NCBI GenBank assembly: GCA_003693705.1
Contig: RBZT01000337.1
Span: 1-64,000, forward strand
Source: Polymyxa betae
Taxonomy: Eukaryota; Endomyxa; Phytomyxea; Plasmodiophorida; Plasmodiophoridae
Direction: 5' to 3'
DNA length: 64,000 nt
The notes below the pieces were generated by a model. It had not been told where the DNA came from and ran no database searches. It saw nothing but the letters and a program-made list of their open reading frames with translations. The position numbers and the translations under genes are program-made. The stretch's first letter is position 1. Each line of letters begins with the position of its first letter. Below, in pieces: positions 47,313 through 60,588 of this stretch.

Positions 47313-50300
47313 TCAAGCAAAATACGATGGAGCCACTATGGCCTCATTCACCGCGGTCAATTGCTCTTCAGTAAACTTCTCTTTATCAATGTGCCATGTA
47401 TCTTGATGGGTTCTTTTGAATTCAGTGAATAACTTCTGGACAGTCCCACCTAAAAGCAATTCATCAATCGCAATTAATACATCATAAGATATAATTCAGA
47501 CCGATAGGAGGGGAATCATAGATAAACTGAGAACAAAAAGCTAGAATCTCAGGCATCCACTCTGGGACCCGATACGGCTCGCTTCTCAACAATGCTGTTA
47601 GAGCAAGAACCGCAGCATGCTTAGATACTGCAGACGATGGAGATTTCGATTCGGCCATGAACCTAAGTTAAAAGTTACAAAATCGACCAGAACACCAGTA
47701 CCGTCAAGTTACTTTCGGGAGAACCGCTTTATCGAAATTAGAGGTTGAGCACATGATAAAAAACCAGTCAACAGCTTAGATGCGGTCTCACGGCACTCAA
47801 TGCGACTGTTTCCTAAAGAAAATGTCAACAATCGCGGAGGATTGGATAAAGTCAGAACCTAGCAGTTTTTCATATGTAGCTAAGATCGATTTCACTTTTG
47901 GAACATCAAGCTTGAACAAATGGCGGATTACTAAAGTTGAGAAGAACGTTATGGCAGATGAATGAGAATGGAATGATAAAGATTCATCGTCGATGATTTT
48001 AATGCAAATGTTCATAAGCTCTTGTAACTCAGCGTCCTATAATGAAGAATAACTAGGAGAGAAGTGGTATTGATTACACTAACGTTGAAGTTCGACCAAG
48101 CTATAGACACAAGGCAGTGTTTGGCAAGGGCAGCAGTCTCAGCATTGGGATGATGGCAGGAACTGATAACTATTCCAGCAAGTCGGATTGTGACCTTACT
48201 TGTGTAGCAGGGCTCCCCGATATTGCAGCAAAAAACAACCCAGTATAGTACCTTAGGAGAATAATCAGAGACACATTAGGTTTGAATTGACGAAAAACGT
48301 ACAGTCTCTAAAACTGAAACCAATTCTGAATCGGATTCCTGCCAATCCTTGGCAATAGCCGGTTTAAGAATGTTTTCGTAGGAGTCGATAATTAGATTGA
48401 TTGAGCTAAGAGAACCGTCATCAAATCCAGGACGGTATTTGTTACGCAAGACAAAGCATAAGATCCGAGAAACTTCTTGACGAATCTGCAAAACGAGTCA
48501 CTTGAGCGATACGAAGGATCAATTATGATGTGCCTGAGTGAAAGGGCTATGCAGCAAATTAGGATTCTTCGAAAGTCTTGAAGATATATTTCCTGAAAAA
48601 AAAACAATTCAGATCTGTGGCAACAGGCACACCAGATACCAAGTACGATTTAGTAAAGGAGACCGCCAAGCAAACTCAACCATAATGGCTTGAAGAAATA
48701 ACAGCCATTTGAATGTATGCGAAGGAGAAAATTTAGCGGAAGCAGTATCATCAACTAGGGCTTCATCTGCGACAACGGAGACTAGCCAGGGCAACCGTTT
48801 TGGATCCATATCTGTGCACACATAACGTACAGCAGAGCTCCTAGAAATTTTTGATTAGACTCAGTCCGTAGCCATAACAAGCTACAAACCAGTCTTTGAC
48901 GGCATCTGATGGACATTTATCAAGCCCCTTGGCTAAAAGTTGGGACAGTTGAGCATGATATTGATCAAGCAAACTTGCCGACCAGTATTTAGAAGAACCT
49001 CCAACCCCAGCGAAAATCTTTTTCACGAGTCAAAAAGCATAAACCAAAAGATAAAAACCAACCTCCGAAGCGGTGATATGGGATTCGCGGAAGTTATGGG
49101 CAGACTGATTTCTTTCCAGTAGCTGAAGCGCACAGCTTATGAATTGTTCAATCAATTCTGGACAGTGGCAGCAGAGACCTGGCAGATGAGATAATTCAAA
49201 GTGCACGTTTATGCAACGAAGTTGAAAGACCTTGGATTAAAACCACATGCTCAAACATCATGGTGTCATGTACAGAAAGGAAAGTGGTCTTGGGCCAGCA
49301 AAGACGATTGCTCATTAGTTCATGTATGCTTGCAGCAATTAAATCCCCTGCCCCCGTACGACCTAATTACCGGTATCAAACAAATATCATAATCCGAGAG
49401 ACTTTGCAACAACCTTTTGTGGCGCCAGAAGTGTTTAACTTTGGGTGATCTTCTTCCAAAGCAGATATAAAATTTTTGAAGAAATCGGAATGGGTATTTC
49501 GAATCGCGATTATCCATTCTGGCGGAAGGAGAGAAGATGATTTTGTGGACCCTGAACATTTGAAAGCGGTAGCTTTTGACTCAGGAACCCAGCCGGAGTC
49601 ATTGGAATCGAAGAATAATTCTTGTTTAACCATAAGCAATGAAAACGTTTGGAGAACATTGGATCGCACCAGAACTTAGATCGGAAAGCGTGACAGTTGA
49701 AGGGGCCCCAGTAATTACATCAGCGAATTTAACGATTCGATCTGAGGAGGTCGGGAACGTTGTAAATATATTTGCAAGCGCAGATATGCAGATACGACGT
49801 AGCGGAACAAAATCCGATAGACAGTGTTTCCAGAAGAAATTAAGCAGTCCTAAGGAAGGGTTCACATCAGACCTTAACGCATAAAGGAGGAAGCGAGCGG
49901 CAGCTAATTGCGATCTCCAGTGAGAGATTTTTCCTTCTTCATTTTCTGATATTTCAAGAAGCTGATGACACAGCAACGTGTATGACTATGTAGGCAACAT
50001 CATTAACACGTATGACAACCGAAAATGGTAAACCTGGAGCTCATTTGCAAGAAGAACTGGGAGGCGGTGTAAACGGTCAGCGAAGGCACAGAAAAACTCT
50101 ACAATAAGCAATCAGATTAATGTGACAACATAATATTATGGACCAACCAATGATAGCAGCTTGGACAAGATCGTCATGGTGATGGGAACTGTCGCAGATT
50201 GCAATCATTACTGGTCGAACCAAATCCCAACTGGATGCAGTCCACTACACAAAATTAGAAACCGGTTGGTAATTCTTCAATAGCTTACTGATAAGAAATG

Positions 50301-53300
50301 CCGATTACGAAGGCACTCAATGGCTCCAAGAACAGTTTTGTCTGACATGTCATGCGAACGGATGATTTCAGTGAAAGAATTAACCATTTGGCTCCGAAGA
50401 AATTTGAAGTTTCCGCAAGCTAGTGCTAACGTATTCGAGCTAACAGAACGGACAGAAGAGAAATCAAGTAGGCAAGACCATCGGACAAAATCAATAAGCT
50501 GAGAGACTTGAGAAGTAAACGAGAGGAACTGGCGCCCAAGATGAAACTGAAACATAATTAGATCAGAAAAACAAATCAAACATTAGACAACCGATTGTAG
50601 ATATCGAATGAACGTCTGCTCGACTAAAAGTGCTCGCATTATACAACGTTTTCCTGATTCAAACTCTTTTTGAGAACGAACTGCATATCGATTGGAAGCA
50701 GCAGTTTGCTCAAGAGAGTTTTCAGAAATCACCACCGCTACGGAACAAGAGTTAAATCACTCATAAGTAATACGCCAACAGACGACAACTACCATTTAGG
50801 AGCTGGTTTGAAAGTGATATAAGAACGCTCCAAAGCTCCGGTTTTGTGCTCTGAATTTTATCTTGGGATGCCCTGAAAAAAGTGGATACATGAACGATCA
50901 TGTTGGTAAACCAAACACGAAGATTGACATCTCCAATCTATACAGAAAACTAAGAAGAACATCAATAGATTGGAGAATTGAGACTTTGACAACAAACGGT
51001 TCAAAGACCCGAAGTGGCTCACATTTCAAAGTGACTGGATTTTTATGGAGCACTTCTCCTGCGACAGACATCAGCAGATATAATTCCTTCTATTTCGATT
51101 ACCAGAGAAATCGCCAGCAACGCACAGACATCCTTCCAAAACAGCGCGAACATTCATTAGTTGATTGATAATTTCTTCGATAGAAACCGACGACAGGTCT
51201 CCAAGCAAGGCAGAGCCACAGGTTGTAACAATATGAGAGCATGCCTTTTGTGCAGTTTCACATTCTTCTAGCGACGGTCGGTGCCAAACGACATCCTTAT
51301 TATGTTCTTAACCAAATTAGCAATTATCATGCTTAAGAGAGGGAGTCTACCTTGATCTTTGTCACCCTCAGCAAACTCGCCCCAGATTTGCCAGTGCTTC
51401 CAAGTAGAACATTCCCATGCGGAAGGCGAATACGGACGGTATCTGGAGTGATAGCGTTGAGTCGCTGAGTCTTTCGAAAAATATCTTACTCAGTAGGATA
51501 TACAGAAGTTAATGCCATCAACGTATTCCGCATCAGTTTTCGACCCATTTTCCTGACACCTTTGCTTTCGTTGGAAACTGCCAAACTGAAGACAGAAGTA
51601 ATTTGATCAACATATGGAAGGAGATGGACGCCACCAGATTCTCGAACTGAGCACGCAGCCAAATATAAAAACCATTCAAGTTGTTCTCCAGCCAATCCAT
51701 TAAAAAAACTTAGATTGGAAGAATTATTTCCTGTCCAGTCGACAGTCATTTAGCACTGACTATTACAAGATCTTCAAAACATTTCAATACCTGGACCAAT
51801 AATCTTGTGAATTAAAGGCAATGTTAGATGTTGGAAGGTTTGTTCAGGGTAACCTAACGAAGCGACTCTCACGAGGACCCCAAAGTATTTCCGGGAATTC
51901 AACTGGGTATTATCAATCAGGAACGAATACAGGAATTGAACGCAAGAAAGATGCGAAGACGAAGACAAGCTACAGAAGAAAGGCCTGCACGTTCGGTACA
52001 AAATGCGAGTAAGGCCTTGATCACGATCTGAAATATCACATTAGACAATAATCCAAAAAGAGCGAAACAGCATACGGCTAGTCTTTTCGACTGCATCAAA
52101 ATGTTTCAAAACATTGCAAATTTTCTCTAAAAATGCCAGACTCCATCTAGGCATGAGTTAGTACGAATAAAATGGATAACAAAGCAATACTCTGGAAACC
52201 CGATAGTGGCATGGCGAGCCTCCTCTTCCTCGTCACTGTCGGTCATTTGGTCTTTCCCTTCAACAAGTGGGATCCTATTACGAGCGTCATGGTAATCACT
52301 CATGAATCATGACGTCCTGACATGTAGAAAATCATTCCAATTAAGGATAAAGCTGATATCGACTTTAACAGATTGATTCCATCAAAGCATTCTAAAGCAG
52401 CCCATAATATGCCATTCAAGTGCTGAAGGCAGGTCGATTCAGAAAAAAGCACAGGGGGCTACACGCGTTTGTACCTGAGCCCCAGCGGGGTAAATTCGTC
52501 GATTGAATAGCGGATGACAAACTGCAGCTAAAAGACCCAAGCTTGACAAAGTACGATTCGATTCAGATGTCGCCTCCAAATTCAATTTGGCATCGGCCAA
52601 TATTTGAGGGAATATTTTGAAAGGAACTATGTAGCCTAACAAATTTTAACAGCAGAAAATGAGAAAAGGATAAGTGTACTTAAGTGCTTTAAGCAATCTT
52701 GAGCACAAAGAACCATAGAGGACCTGGAATATACAGCATCATTGGCAATAGGAAAAACAACGTCGTAGAAACTGTTGACGACGTTCTCTGAAAGAGGACG
52801 ACCAGATCGATGCAACTAAAAGCAGAGTCAACTAGGGTAAGTGTGGAATTCTCAGAGGTATACGCTCCAATGAAGCTTGGCGAAATATCGAGAAACAAAT
52901 GATAAAAAATCTGCCAGCCTGATGATGGCTCAGAGACTCGAATCATTAGAGAGAAAACTGTTACGGTGCCGTCCACGCCCCCGTATTTGATGGGTGAAAA
53001 AAGGTGGATGTTGTTTGAAAGAATCTCTGCAAAAGTACTATGGCTTGTTGTGACTCGTTCCTGATATTATAAACGACGAATTTCGCCATGAACCTAACAA
53101 TACTTTTAAATGATATGAAGCAGAATCGCAAAAGCCGGACCTCGACAAAGCGTTAACTGGAAGTACCCAATCCAATTCCTTGGGCCACACTTTTTGGGAT
53201 GAACGAGACTCTGCAATCCCTGCAGCTCCATCAACTGAAAGAGGAAGATGCTGTAAAAACCAATGAAAGCATAAAGGCAGATATTGCTCCAAATCGACTT

Positions 53301-54111
53301 TCTTATTGAGATAATCGTGCTTGGCAGTTCGTGACAAAGCTGATAGCACGCAAGTGACCACTTTAGAGCAAGGGTCGATTCTAGTTGTTTGCTCAACTAG
53401 CTTTGGAATCCAGTTGCTAGCAGAATTATCGACAGGACTGACAAAGTTCAGTAACTGCAAATTTCAATTGTTTGGAAAGATGCTTACAGGAAGAGGTGTA
53501 GTATCAAAAAATTAATATGGTACGAAAGATTGTGGGGGCTTCCTCCATTGGACCAGAGCTTTTCCGTTAATTCCGATGCGGAGCCGGGAGGAAAGAACCG
53601 CTTTCCCCGAGCGATAGCTTTTATGATAGACTCGCGATGAGCTCGAATAACACCATGTCCTCCGAAGCTTGGATTACAATCCATCGTAATGTGAATATCA
53701 TTAAAACGTTGAAAAAGGGGCCGCCAGTCAACAGGATTTATCGCACTGCAACGTCGGAAGCGGCGCCAAAGAATAGATAGACAAGTCAATATCTGGCTTT
53801 GTAAGGGAAGATGCAAGAGCGAAGGACGCTGTAAAGCTGACATTAAAGACGAACAAAGAATCGACACTTGCTTAGGTTCAAGTTTACAACGAGTTTCTGT
53901 ATCAAGCTCAGAGAAAACCTGCTACATGTGAATCGAATTGACCTAAAATCAACAGAAGGTATCGGATAGATAACAAGGCATCATCGACCGAGTCTACATT
54001 CCAGAACTCGGGTTGCGTGATGGCCTCAGCGATGCTGCTGAGCACCAGGACGGACCGATCAGGATAAGGCCCATTGAGGTGCATGTTTTTTTGGGCACCA
54101 TCAAATGACAT
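47313..54111 (-). CDS. PSME4: Proteasome activator PSME4 / Blm10 / PA200
   Basis: Blm10/PA200 caps the 20S proteasome as a single HEAT-repeat ring. The 6.8 kb minus-strand gene is split into many short exons. Landmarks from N to C: PEFWNVDSVDDALLS, NPVDWRPLFQRFNDIH (conserved N-terminal WRPL block, ~53700), DGTVTVFSLMIRVSEPSSGW (~52930), an acidic loop TDSDEEEEARHAT (~52230), LMALTSVYPTE (~51500), SVSSNTLALACGNFKFLRS (~50440), then the C-terminal block VQKLFTEFKRTHQDTW and VAPSYFA before the stop at 47313-47315. The last residues keep the aromatic-Tyr/Phe-Ala tail that opens the 20S gate. The exact N-terminus (ATG at 54109-54111, MSFDGAQKN) is provisional; an upstream exon is possible. AATAAA follows the stop. 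Confidence 0.9.
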
Positions 54112-55097
54112 TATCGTAATGAAAATGGCAGGTTCTGTGCCTGCAAGTGCAACGTCCTTTGTTTGAGACAGTTGATAGGGCACTATGTAACATAAAGCAG
54201 GAGCCCGCGCAAACAGTCATTCATTTCTTTCCAGAGTTTTTTCAAGATTGACTTGCTTCATCAAATCACATGTTACAGTAGAGTAACAACTCATTCACTA
54301 TTCATCCATGATATTAACCAAAAGAACGGATTCGACATTTCCAATTGTCGGTAAAGCAGTTATCACCTGACTATGAATTATGCCAGTCTCTGTTTTTTCT
54401 GGCCATCGAATCCAAATCATACAATGGTCAGAGAAAGAAAACGTTTTTTAAAAAGCTGCATCTGAGCGTGGTAGCTTTCTGATAAAAACTGTTTATGCTC
54501 AATATCTTACGGTATAATACCGTTTTTTTATATGCAGGTGAGAATTGTGTTTGGGTAGAATCAATATTAATGAGTCTGTCATATATTCTACGGACTCCGA
54601 AATAATTAACCCCCTTCTAGGCTGTGGACGGACCATCTACATCTCTCCTTTGCTAGATCACGTACAGTCTGTAAATTGTCTGCCAGACTGCAACGACATT
54701 AGCTGTGGTAAGTCATCAGATGACAACAACATTTCACATGATTATACTTTTTATTTATGGAATCTCGTTAATCGTGATTACTCTGTGATGACCATTTAAC
54801 TATGAAAACGCTTTCTCCTTTCTTTGTCTATGCTCATTTTCTCGAAGTCCTGATTTCTTCTTCGTATAGGGTTCACATTCCGATCTGTGCTGTTGGCACT
54901 TTGCTGCCTTTTGAACTTAATTTCATAATAATACAACTGCATTATTATCACATAAATTTGATTTGCGTTGACAAGCAGCAGCTTTTATTCGATCTGGTAT
55001 GATGTTTGCTATACTGTATTCAAGAGTACTTTACGCGTAGGCATTTTTCCATTCCGACGTCGTACAGTAGAGCAGCGGTAAATTCAGTCTATCTAAC
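54112..55097. other. Intergenic region upstream of PSME4
   Basis: About 1 kb, AT-rich. A plus-strand frame at 54545-54799 (Cys/Asp/Ile-rich) and another at 54802-55002 have no family features or good splice links. No gene is called. It should hold the PSME4 promoter on its left. Confidence 0.45.
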
Positions 55098-55501
55098 ATG
55101 TCACTACCGATTCAGCAGGTTTGTGAGCTTTAACAGGGGGCTTTGCTGAAGCTTTGTTTAGGAGCTGGACACATATCGCCGTCAAAATGCATGGTCGATC
55201 CATAATTGGAAAGGTAAGTCAGAAGACCCACATCAAAACCGCCAAGGCTCAAACAAATACAAATCTATAGGGTTAATTGTCGGGTTTCTTTCTGGAAACT
55301 ATATTTCAGCGAAACTTCCTCGGTCTGTTCCACTGGGCATACGGCTTGTGCCTTTGTTTTCTTTTACAATTGCCGGAATATATTTTGACGACGCCACCAT
55401 GAAAGAGAAGTTTCAAGAAGGCAGTAAGATAGATCGGCAGATATTATGCCAAACTAAACACTGATATAATAGGAAAAGAACATGTAACCATGAAGCAGTA
55501 A
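55098..55501 (+). CDS. Small membrane protein, 84 aa
   Basis: Exons 55098-55118, 55162-55213, 55271-55423 and 55473-55501 close in frame. The N-terminus (ELDTYRRQNAWSIHNWKG) is polar; two hydrophobic stretches follow (LIVGFLSGNYISAKL and IRLVPLFSFTIAGIYF), then a charged tail ending KEHVTMKQ. The last intron is not fixed: a GTAAGA donor overlaps the proposed stop, so the tail may differ. No family is recognised with confidence; the size and topology are like those of small mitochondrial or ER membrane proteins. Confidence 0.55.
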
Positions 55502-55935
55502 GACAATTATAAACCAATTGCGAAGCAAACTGTTGCTTTTTTTTGCTACAACCGCTTCTAAATTTGATAAACAGCCTTTATCCACATTGAAGTGATAGAG
55601 GGTCTGGACGGCAGCCCGACCGCACCAGAATTTGATATGAGTTTTTCAGAAAATGTACCATCAAAGGTTCCAGATAAACTTGTTCTAATTCAAGTCAGGC
55701 TCAAATCATAATCAGCATGCCACATTTTTATGTAAATGGAGGGATATTTGGGAATATGACTGGGGAAACAATTGAAAATAAAATACTGTGTTAATTTGTA
55801 TGAGAAGTGGAACACCCCAGGCGGAAATGAGGTATTGTATTCAGTCTCGGTTTAACGACACGTAGTTAGACGATTACTTTATGTTCTCCTCAAATATCAT
55901 AATAACATTATAATTGAGACAGAGGAAGCGCCATA
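55502..55935. other. Interval between two small membrane-protein candidates
   Basis: One plus-strand stretch (about 55567-55711) is open and acidic (VIEGLDGSPTAPEFD), preceded by a good acceptor, but could not be joined in frame to the gene before it. Otherwise nothing is seen. Confidence 0.4.
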
Positions 55936-56220
55936 ATGACGACGCTACCACGACATAAGAAGTTTGATAAGGAAATTGATTTATGGATCTGGAATGAAAT
56001 CACAAGTAGGATGCAATAGTTATGTAGATGCGGGTGCTATGATGTAACCACAAATTCGCCCAATTGATTACAGATATTAGAATTGGCGTGTTGGATATAG
56101 CGAAGAAGGACACCAGGTCGTTGGAGCTTGGGATAATGATGTCCATTTTGTTCGGAGCGTCATTACTACTTTTAAGCAATCGCCTAACGCAATCGTTGGT
56201 GAGTCAAGTCAGTTTAAAAA
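55936..56220 (+). CDS. Small single-span membrane protein (3' end unclear)
   Basis: ATG at 55936, first exon MTTLPRHKKFDKEIDLWIWN, then an intron of about 65 nt ending at 56071-56072. The second exon encodes a polar helix (IAKKDTRSLELG) and a hydrophobic span (IMMSILFGASLLLLSN). The 3' end is uncertain: a GTGAGT donor at about 56200 or a stop soon after. Family not recognised. Confidence 0.4.
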
Positions 56221-56672
56221 ATAGTCTGATCGTTTTGGCGTTTTGAATATGGTCCCGGCATTTGTGGAGACAGCAACACTTTTCAGCATGCAGATGGTTG
56301 ACTCTAGTAAATAGTCTACTGGTGAATTGCAAATCTATTCTTGATGACCTTCCAATCACATTCCAGGTCCTACCTTTTTCCAGAAGTACCGATATTACGT
56401 AATACATAAAAAATTATTATTAATAAATGCCGGTGCTGAATTTTTTTTTGGTACATCGGACAGTCCAGAAAAGTAGATGGCTGATGGCGTGGCCTCTTGT
56501 ATGCGATGAAAGGAATGGAAGAGTTCAAACTAGAAGGCTGGTCTCCATTGTATACAGCTAGGTCGCAGCCATCTCACGATACATTCAGAGTCGACCTAAG
56601 ACCAGCATATCCATAATCGTGCTGACGAGCTCACAGTAGTCGTTTGTCTTCAGTTTGCTGCAGCTGTAAAAG
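56221..56672. other. Upstream flank of GFAT
   Basis: About 450 bp with no convincing exon. The ORF on the minus strand (56585-56794) is a shadow of the GFAT first exon. A T-rich run lies at about 56441-56449. Confidence 0.5.
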
Positions 56673-58874
56673 ATGTGGCATTCATTCTTGCGAGCTTCTG
56701 CCGCATGGAATCGCAATCTTGTCGTGGCTGCCACGGTCGGGTCGACTTTGGCTGCGTCTTGGGCCTTCCCTCGATTTGCCGATGCCTGTGGCATTGTCGC
56801 CTATGTAGGCAAAGAACCCAAAGATCCGGCTGTCAAATATCTATTGGAGGGGCTGACCATTTTACAAAATCGGGGATATGATTCCTGTGGTGTCGCAACT
56901 ATCAATTCTAAGAAAGAGATTATTACGACGAAGTTCGCCAGCGCCGATTCTACCAGCGATTCCATCAAATTACTTTCAACCGCTGCACCTCCTTTGCATG
57001 AGGGTAATCCAGTTGGGATTGCCCATACAAGGTGGGCCACGCATGGAGGGAAGACAGATGCAAATGCACACCCGCACTCTGACGCTAAGAACCGAATCGC
57101 TCTTGTTCACAATGGAACTATCGAAAATGCTAACGAGTTGAAGCAAGAACTAAAGGAGCTCGGATTGCCATTCAAATCTGATACCGATAGTGAAGTCATC
57201 GCTGTTCTCATTGGGCGCTACTTAGACGAAGGGTTGGAAACAATGGACGCTGTGAAAAAAGCTTTATCGCGACTTCATGGTACATGGGGGCTGTGTATTC
57301 TGGATACGGCTCATCCCGACCGAATCATCGCCGCCCGAAACGGCTCCCCGCTTGTCGTCGGAATCGCTGAAGGCCGGATGTTTCTTGGCAGCGAGTTTTC
57401 TTCGTTTGGACGATATACCAATCAGTACATTCCACTTCGCGATGGTGAAGTTGCTGTTGTCGAAGCGGGTGCCGTTTCACTTGATAAGTCCCGTCAAGAA
57501 AGCGCTCCAAAGACTGATGATATTTTACTTTCTCCAGCACCTTATGCGCATTGGACAATTAGAGAAGTCAGATATTGTTGTTTGCTTAGAGAATCGGAAG
57601 GCTGATTTATCTCGCAGATAAATGAGCAACCTGAAGCCATCTCTCGCGCACTTGGTTATGGTGGCCGTATGCACCGAGGACGTGTCAAACTTGGTGGACT
57701 TCAAGCTAAGCAAGAGACATTAGCCAAAATTAATCATTTGGTTATCGCAGCCTGTGGAACTAGTCTGTTCGCTTCGCAATATGGTGCTGCTATTATGCGA
57801 TATCTTAATGCATTTGATTCGGTCCAGACCGTCGATGCAGCAGAAATGATCCAAGATTCGCTGCCTGCTCAAGGCGGAGGGTTATTAGTTGTTTCTCAAT
57901 CGGGTGAAACTAAAGATGTGCACCGAGCGGTGCTGCTTGCAGCAGAGAATGAACTTCCGCGATTTTCAGTCATAAACAGTGTTGGCTCGTTGATTGCTAG
58001 AACTACCAAGTGTGGTGTCTACATCAATGCTGGCCGTGAGCATGCCGTTGCTTCCACAAAAGCATTTGTCACTCAAGTATGCCCAAATGCAAATGCCTTC
58101 TAAAGTCGTTGATTGTAATGTAGGTTGTCGTGATGTGTCTCATTGCAGGATGGTTTGCTCAGCTTCGGGATCGACCTGAATCTAAGCAAAGAATTGACGA
58201 AGTGTTGGAATCGCTTCATAAGCTCCCAGTTTATTGCGGAATTACCTTGAAATCAAATCCTCACATTTCTGAGATTGCTTCCAAGATCAAAAATGCAAAA
58301 CATATGTTTGTTCTGGGTCGTGGATTTTCGGAATCGATTGCCAGAGAAGGGGCTCTTAAGATCAAGGAAATTACATATATTCATGCTGAGGTAAATATTC
58401 CTTTTTAATTTACAGGAGCTGCCTATGTTGAATTGTAGGGATACCCTGGTGGTGCGTTGAAACATGGGCCGTTTGCTTTGATTGAGAAGGACACTCCTAT
58501 TATTCTGATTATTCCTAATGATGAAAATGCTGCTTTGATGCGGACAGCTGCTGAGGTAAACTCCAACATGTCTCACGATTCACGTACTGAAGGCTTTTTA
58601 GGAAGTACGAGCTAGAGGTGCCCGCACTATAATTATCACAGATAACGAGAAGATTGCCGATCATATTGCTGACGAGGTGATACTAATTCCTGAGAATGGC
58701 CCGCTGACTGCGTTAATGGCAGCTGTTCCGTTGCAGCAGCTCGCTTGTGAGTATTTGCGCGTATACTCCATGTATGGTGCTGAGCTAGTTTTTCTCTTAG
58801 ACGAACTAGCAATTCAACGCGGTATTGATCCGGATAAGCCTAAGAATCTGGCAAAGGCTGTCACTGTTGATTGA
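56673..58874 (+). CDS. GFPT1: Glutamine:fructose-6-phosphate aminotransferase with N-terminal extension
   Basis: GFAT makes glucosamine-6-phosphate from fructose-6-phosphate and glutamine, the entry step to UDP-GlcNAc and chitin. Five exons (56673-57566, 57618-58076, 58124-58390, 58439-58555, 58602-58874) give 669 residues. The glutaminase domain starts CGIVAYVG and has [16 protein letters not shown] and [15 protein letters not shown]. The two SIS domains show [23 protein letters not shown] and [11 protein letters not shown]; the end is LAKAVTVD. The catalytic Cys is residue 39, not 2: 38 residues ([15 protein letters not shown], a hydrophobic stretch, FADA) precede it. Since the Cys needs a free N-terminus for glutaminase activity, cleavage after an Ala-x-Ala site (ADA) is implied. 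No in-frame ATG lies directly before CGIVAY. Confidence 0.95.
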
Positions 58875-60180
58875 AATTACCTTATTGTTCGATAGCGTGT
58901 CTGTAAAATACGACAGTAGATCTCTGACGCCCATAAACTGATTGTTTTTATACTTTATTTATGGGTAACAGTATTGGAGGTAGCCTTATTACCTCGCGTA
59001 TTTTTTCTAAAGTCTGCCTAGCTTTGTCTTTTCTGGCGAATGCAGTATTTGCCTCTTGTCGACTCTTCAGCAGCGTACTGTTTCTGGGACTGATCGAGTG
59101 GTTCAAACGTGTCGTTCGTTGAACAAAATGACAATTTTGATCAAAAGTTAACAAGACCTGAACCAATTGCTGTACCGGTTGAACTGTTTCAATCTTCTAC
59201 GAGAATTTCAGAAGTTAACATTTGTATCCATTTTGCTGGGCATTACCATCCGAGCGCTTGATGGATCTTTCCTCGCTGATAAGCACAAAGATGGAAACTG
59301 CTCAACTAGAGAAACCACCCTTAGCAATGCATTCGAAAAGGACATCAAACAAAATGCCTCGTCTAGTAGGATGTGTTTTTGATAACGACTTCTTCCTGCG
59401 TTTTTGCTTCGCCTGAACAGCAATTCTTGGTGTAAGTTTAGCGATATGTGTCAATGGAATCAGAGGACGTGCTTGACCGCCAATCCCTCTTGGACCGTAG
59501 TTTAACATATTGCAAAGGCTGATGAAACTCAGGAGTACCTTAGCTGCATTTTGGCGTTCGTTACAAATGCTGCATGGAACGAAGATGAAGGATATTCCGC
59601 ATTCTTATCAGCAGCTGCTTCGTTGTAAGGAAAGTGACGTCTCTCTAAATGCTCGCCAAGTTTTGTCGGTTCACGATCTTGGCTGTCTAATACAAAGGTC
59701 TGGATGTCACTAATTCTCAAAGGCCGTCATTGTTGCATGTATCACCTTGCTGCGGCTGCAAAGGTCTTTTGTGTGGAAGTCGCAGTAATAAGGGTCCATC
59801 GACAATCATCAACGTAGTCGTTCAATATCAAGATTTGCTTCTCTATCAGGATATTTTCTGATTCACTTTAGCGATCCATTGAAAAAGAGATCTTTGGCGT
59901 TTGCACATCGCTTGGTCTTCGCCTGATACGAATATTTATCTTTGACGACTTTGAATGGACATTAAAGCAGCTCTGCTTGAATGAAAAAACTTAAGGCCCT
60001 TCAAATTGACGTATGGCCAAAATAAAGGCGTTCTAAATCTGCATTGCTCAAAACAGTTTTGTATGTCTACAAGAATGGTTGACAAAATTTCCAAATATTT
60101 CTGCTTTGGTAAAGTCATTGGCGAAATTTGAGCCTGTTGAACAGGACAAACTAATAAGCGACAAAGTCAGTTGCAAATTG
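58875..60180 (-). CDS. Unresolved multi-exon region, helical protein suspected
   Basis: Between GFAT and eL31 the minus strand has several linked-looking open stretches: SPMTLPKQKYLEILSTIL (~60100), SDIQTFVLDSQDREPTKLGE (~59690), LLKSRQEANTAFARKDKARQ followed by TLEKIRE (~59030). The last resembles the charged helices of BAR-type or other coiled-coil proteins. Splice donors and acceptors are present, but I could not close one frame across the region, so product and exact ends are unknown. A decayed gene cannot be excluded. Confidence 0.3.
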
Positions 60181-60219
60181 TTATAGGTCGAATTTGTTTA
60201 ATATCAGACAGAGCAACAT

Positions 60220-60588
60220 TTATTCGTCCTCGACGTTGACGGTCTGTTGGTTCTTGAAGTTCTCGCAGGGCACGTAGGTCACCAGAGTGTACAGTTTCTG
60301 TTTGGCGTTCTCGTCTTCATTGCGCTTGCGGTGCAAGCGAACCCGGACACGGTAGACGACATTACGGATGCCTTTCGACCATACGTGTTTGTTCAGGTCA
60401 GCATCAATACGAACATCTTCGGTTTTCATCTGTTTCATGGCGAATTCGCGAATGGCCTTGATAGCTCGCGGAGCACGCTTTTTAAAGGAGGTGCCATGAA
60501 TACGTTTGTGGATGTTAATCGTGTATTCACGGGTGACGATGTCGGCAGCGCGGGTCGGCTTGCGCTCAGCTTTGGTAGCCTTGACCAT
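60220..60588 (-). CDS. RPL31: Large-subunit ribosomal protein eL31
   Basis: Intronless, 122 residues from the ATG at 60586-60588 ([20 protein letters not shown]), the usual length of eL31 (about 120-125). Family blocks: [34 protein letters not shown], then [19 protein letters not shown], then the basic [14 protein letters not shown], and an acidic Val/Asn/Glu end. eL31 sits near the polypeptide exit tunnel of the 60S subunit. An AATAAA-like string follows the stop at about 60215. An open frame on the opposite strand over the same bases is a shadow. Confidence 0.97.
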   Translation of the reverse strand: MVKATKAERKPTRAADIVTREYTINIHKRIHGTSFKKRAPRAIKAIREFAMKQMKTEDVRIDADLNKHVWSKGIRNVVYRVRVRLHRKRNEDENAKQKLYTLVTYVPCENFKNQQTVNVEDE

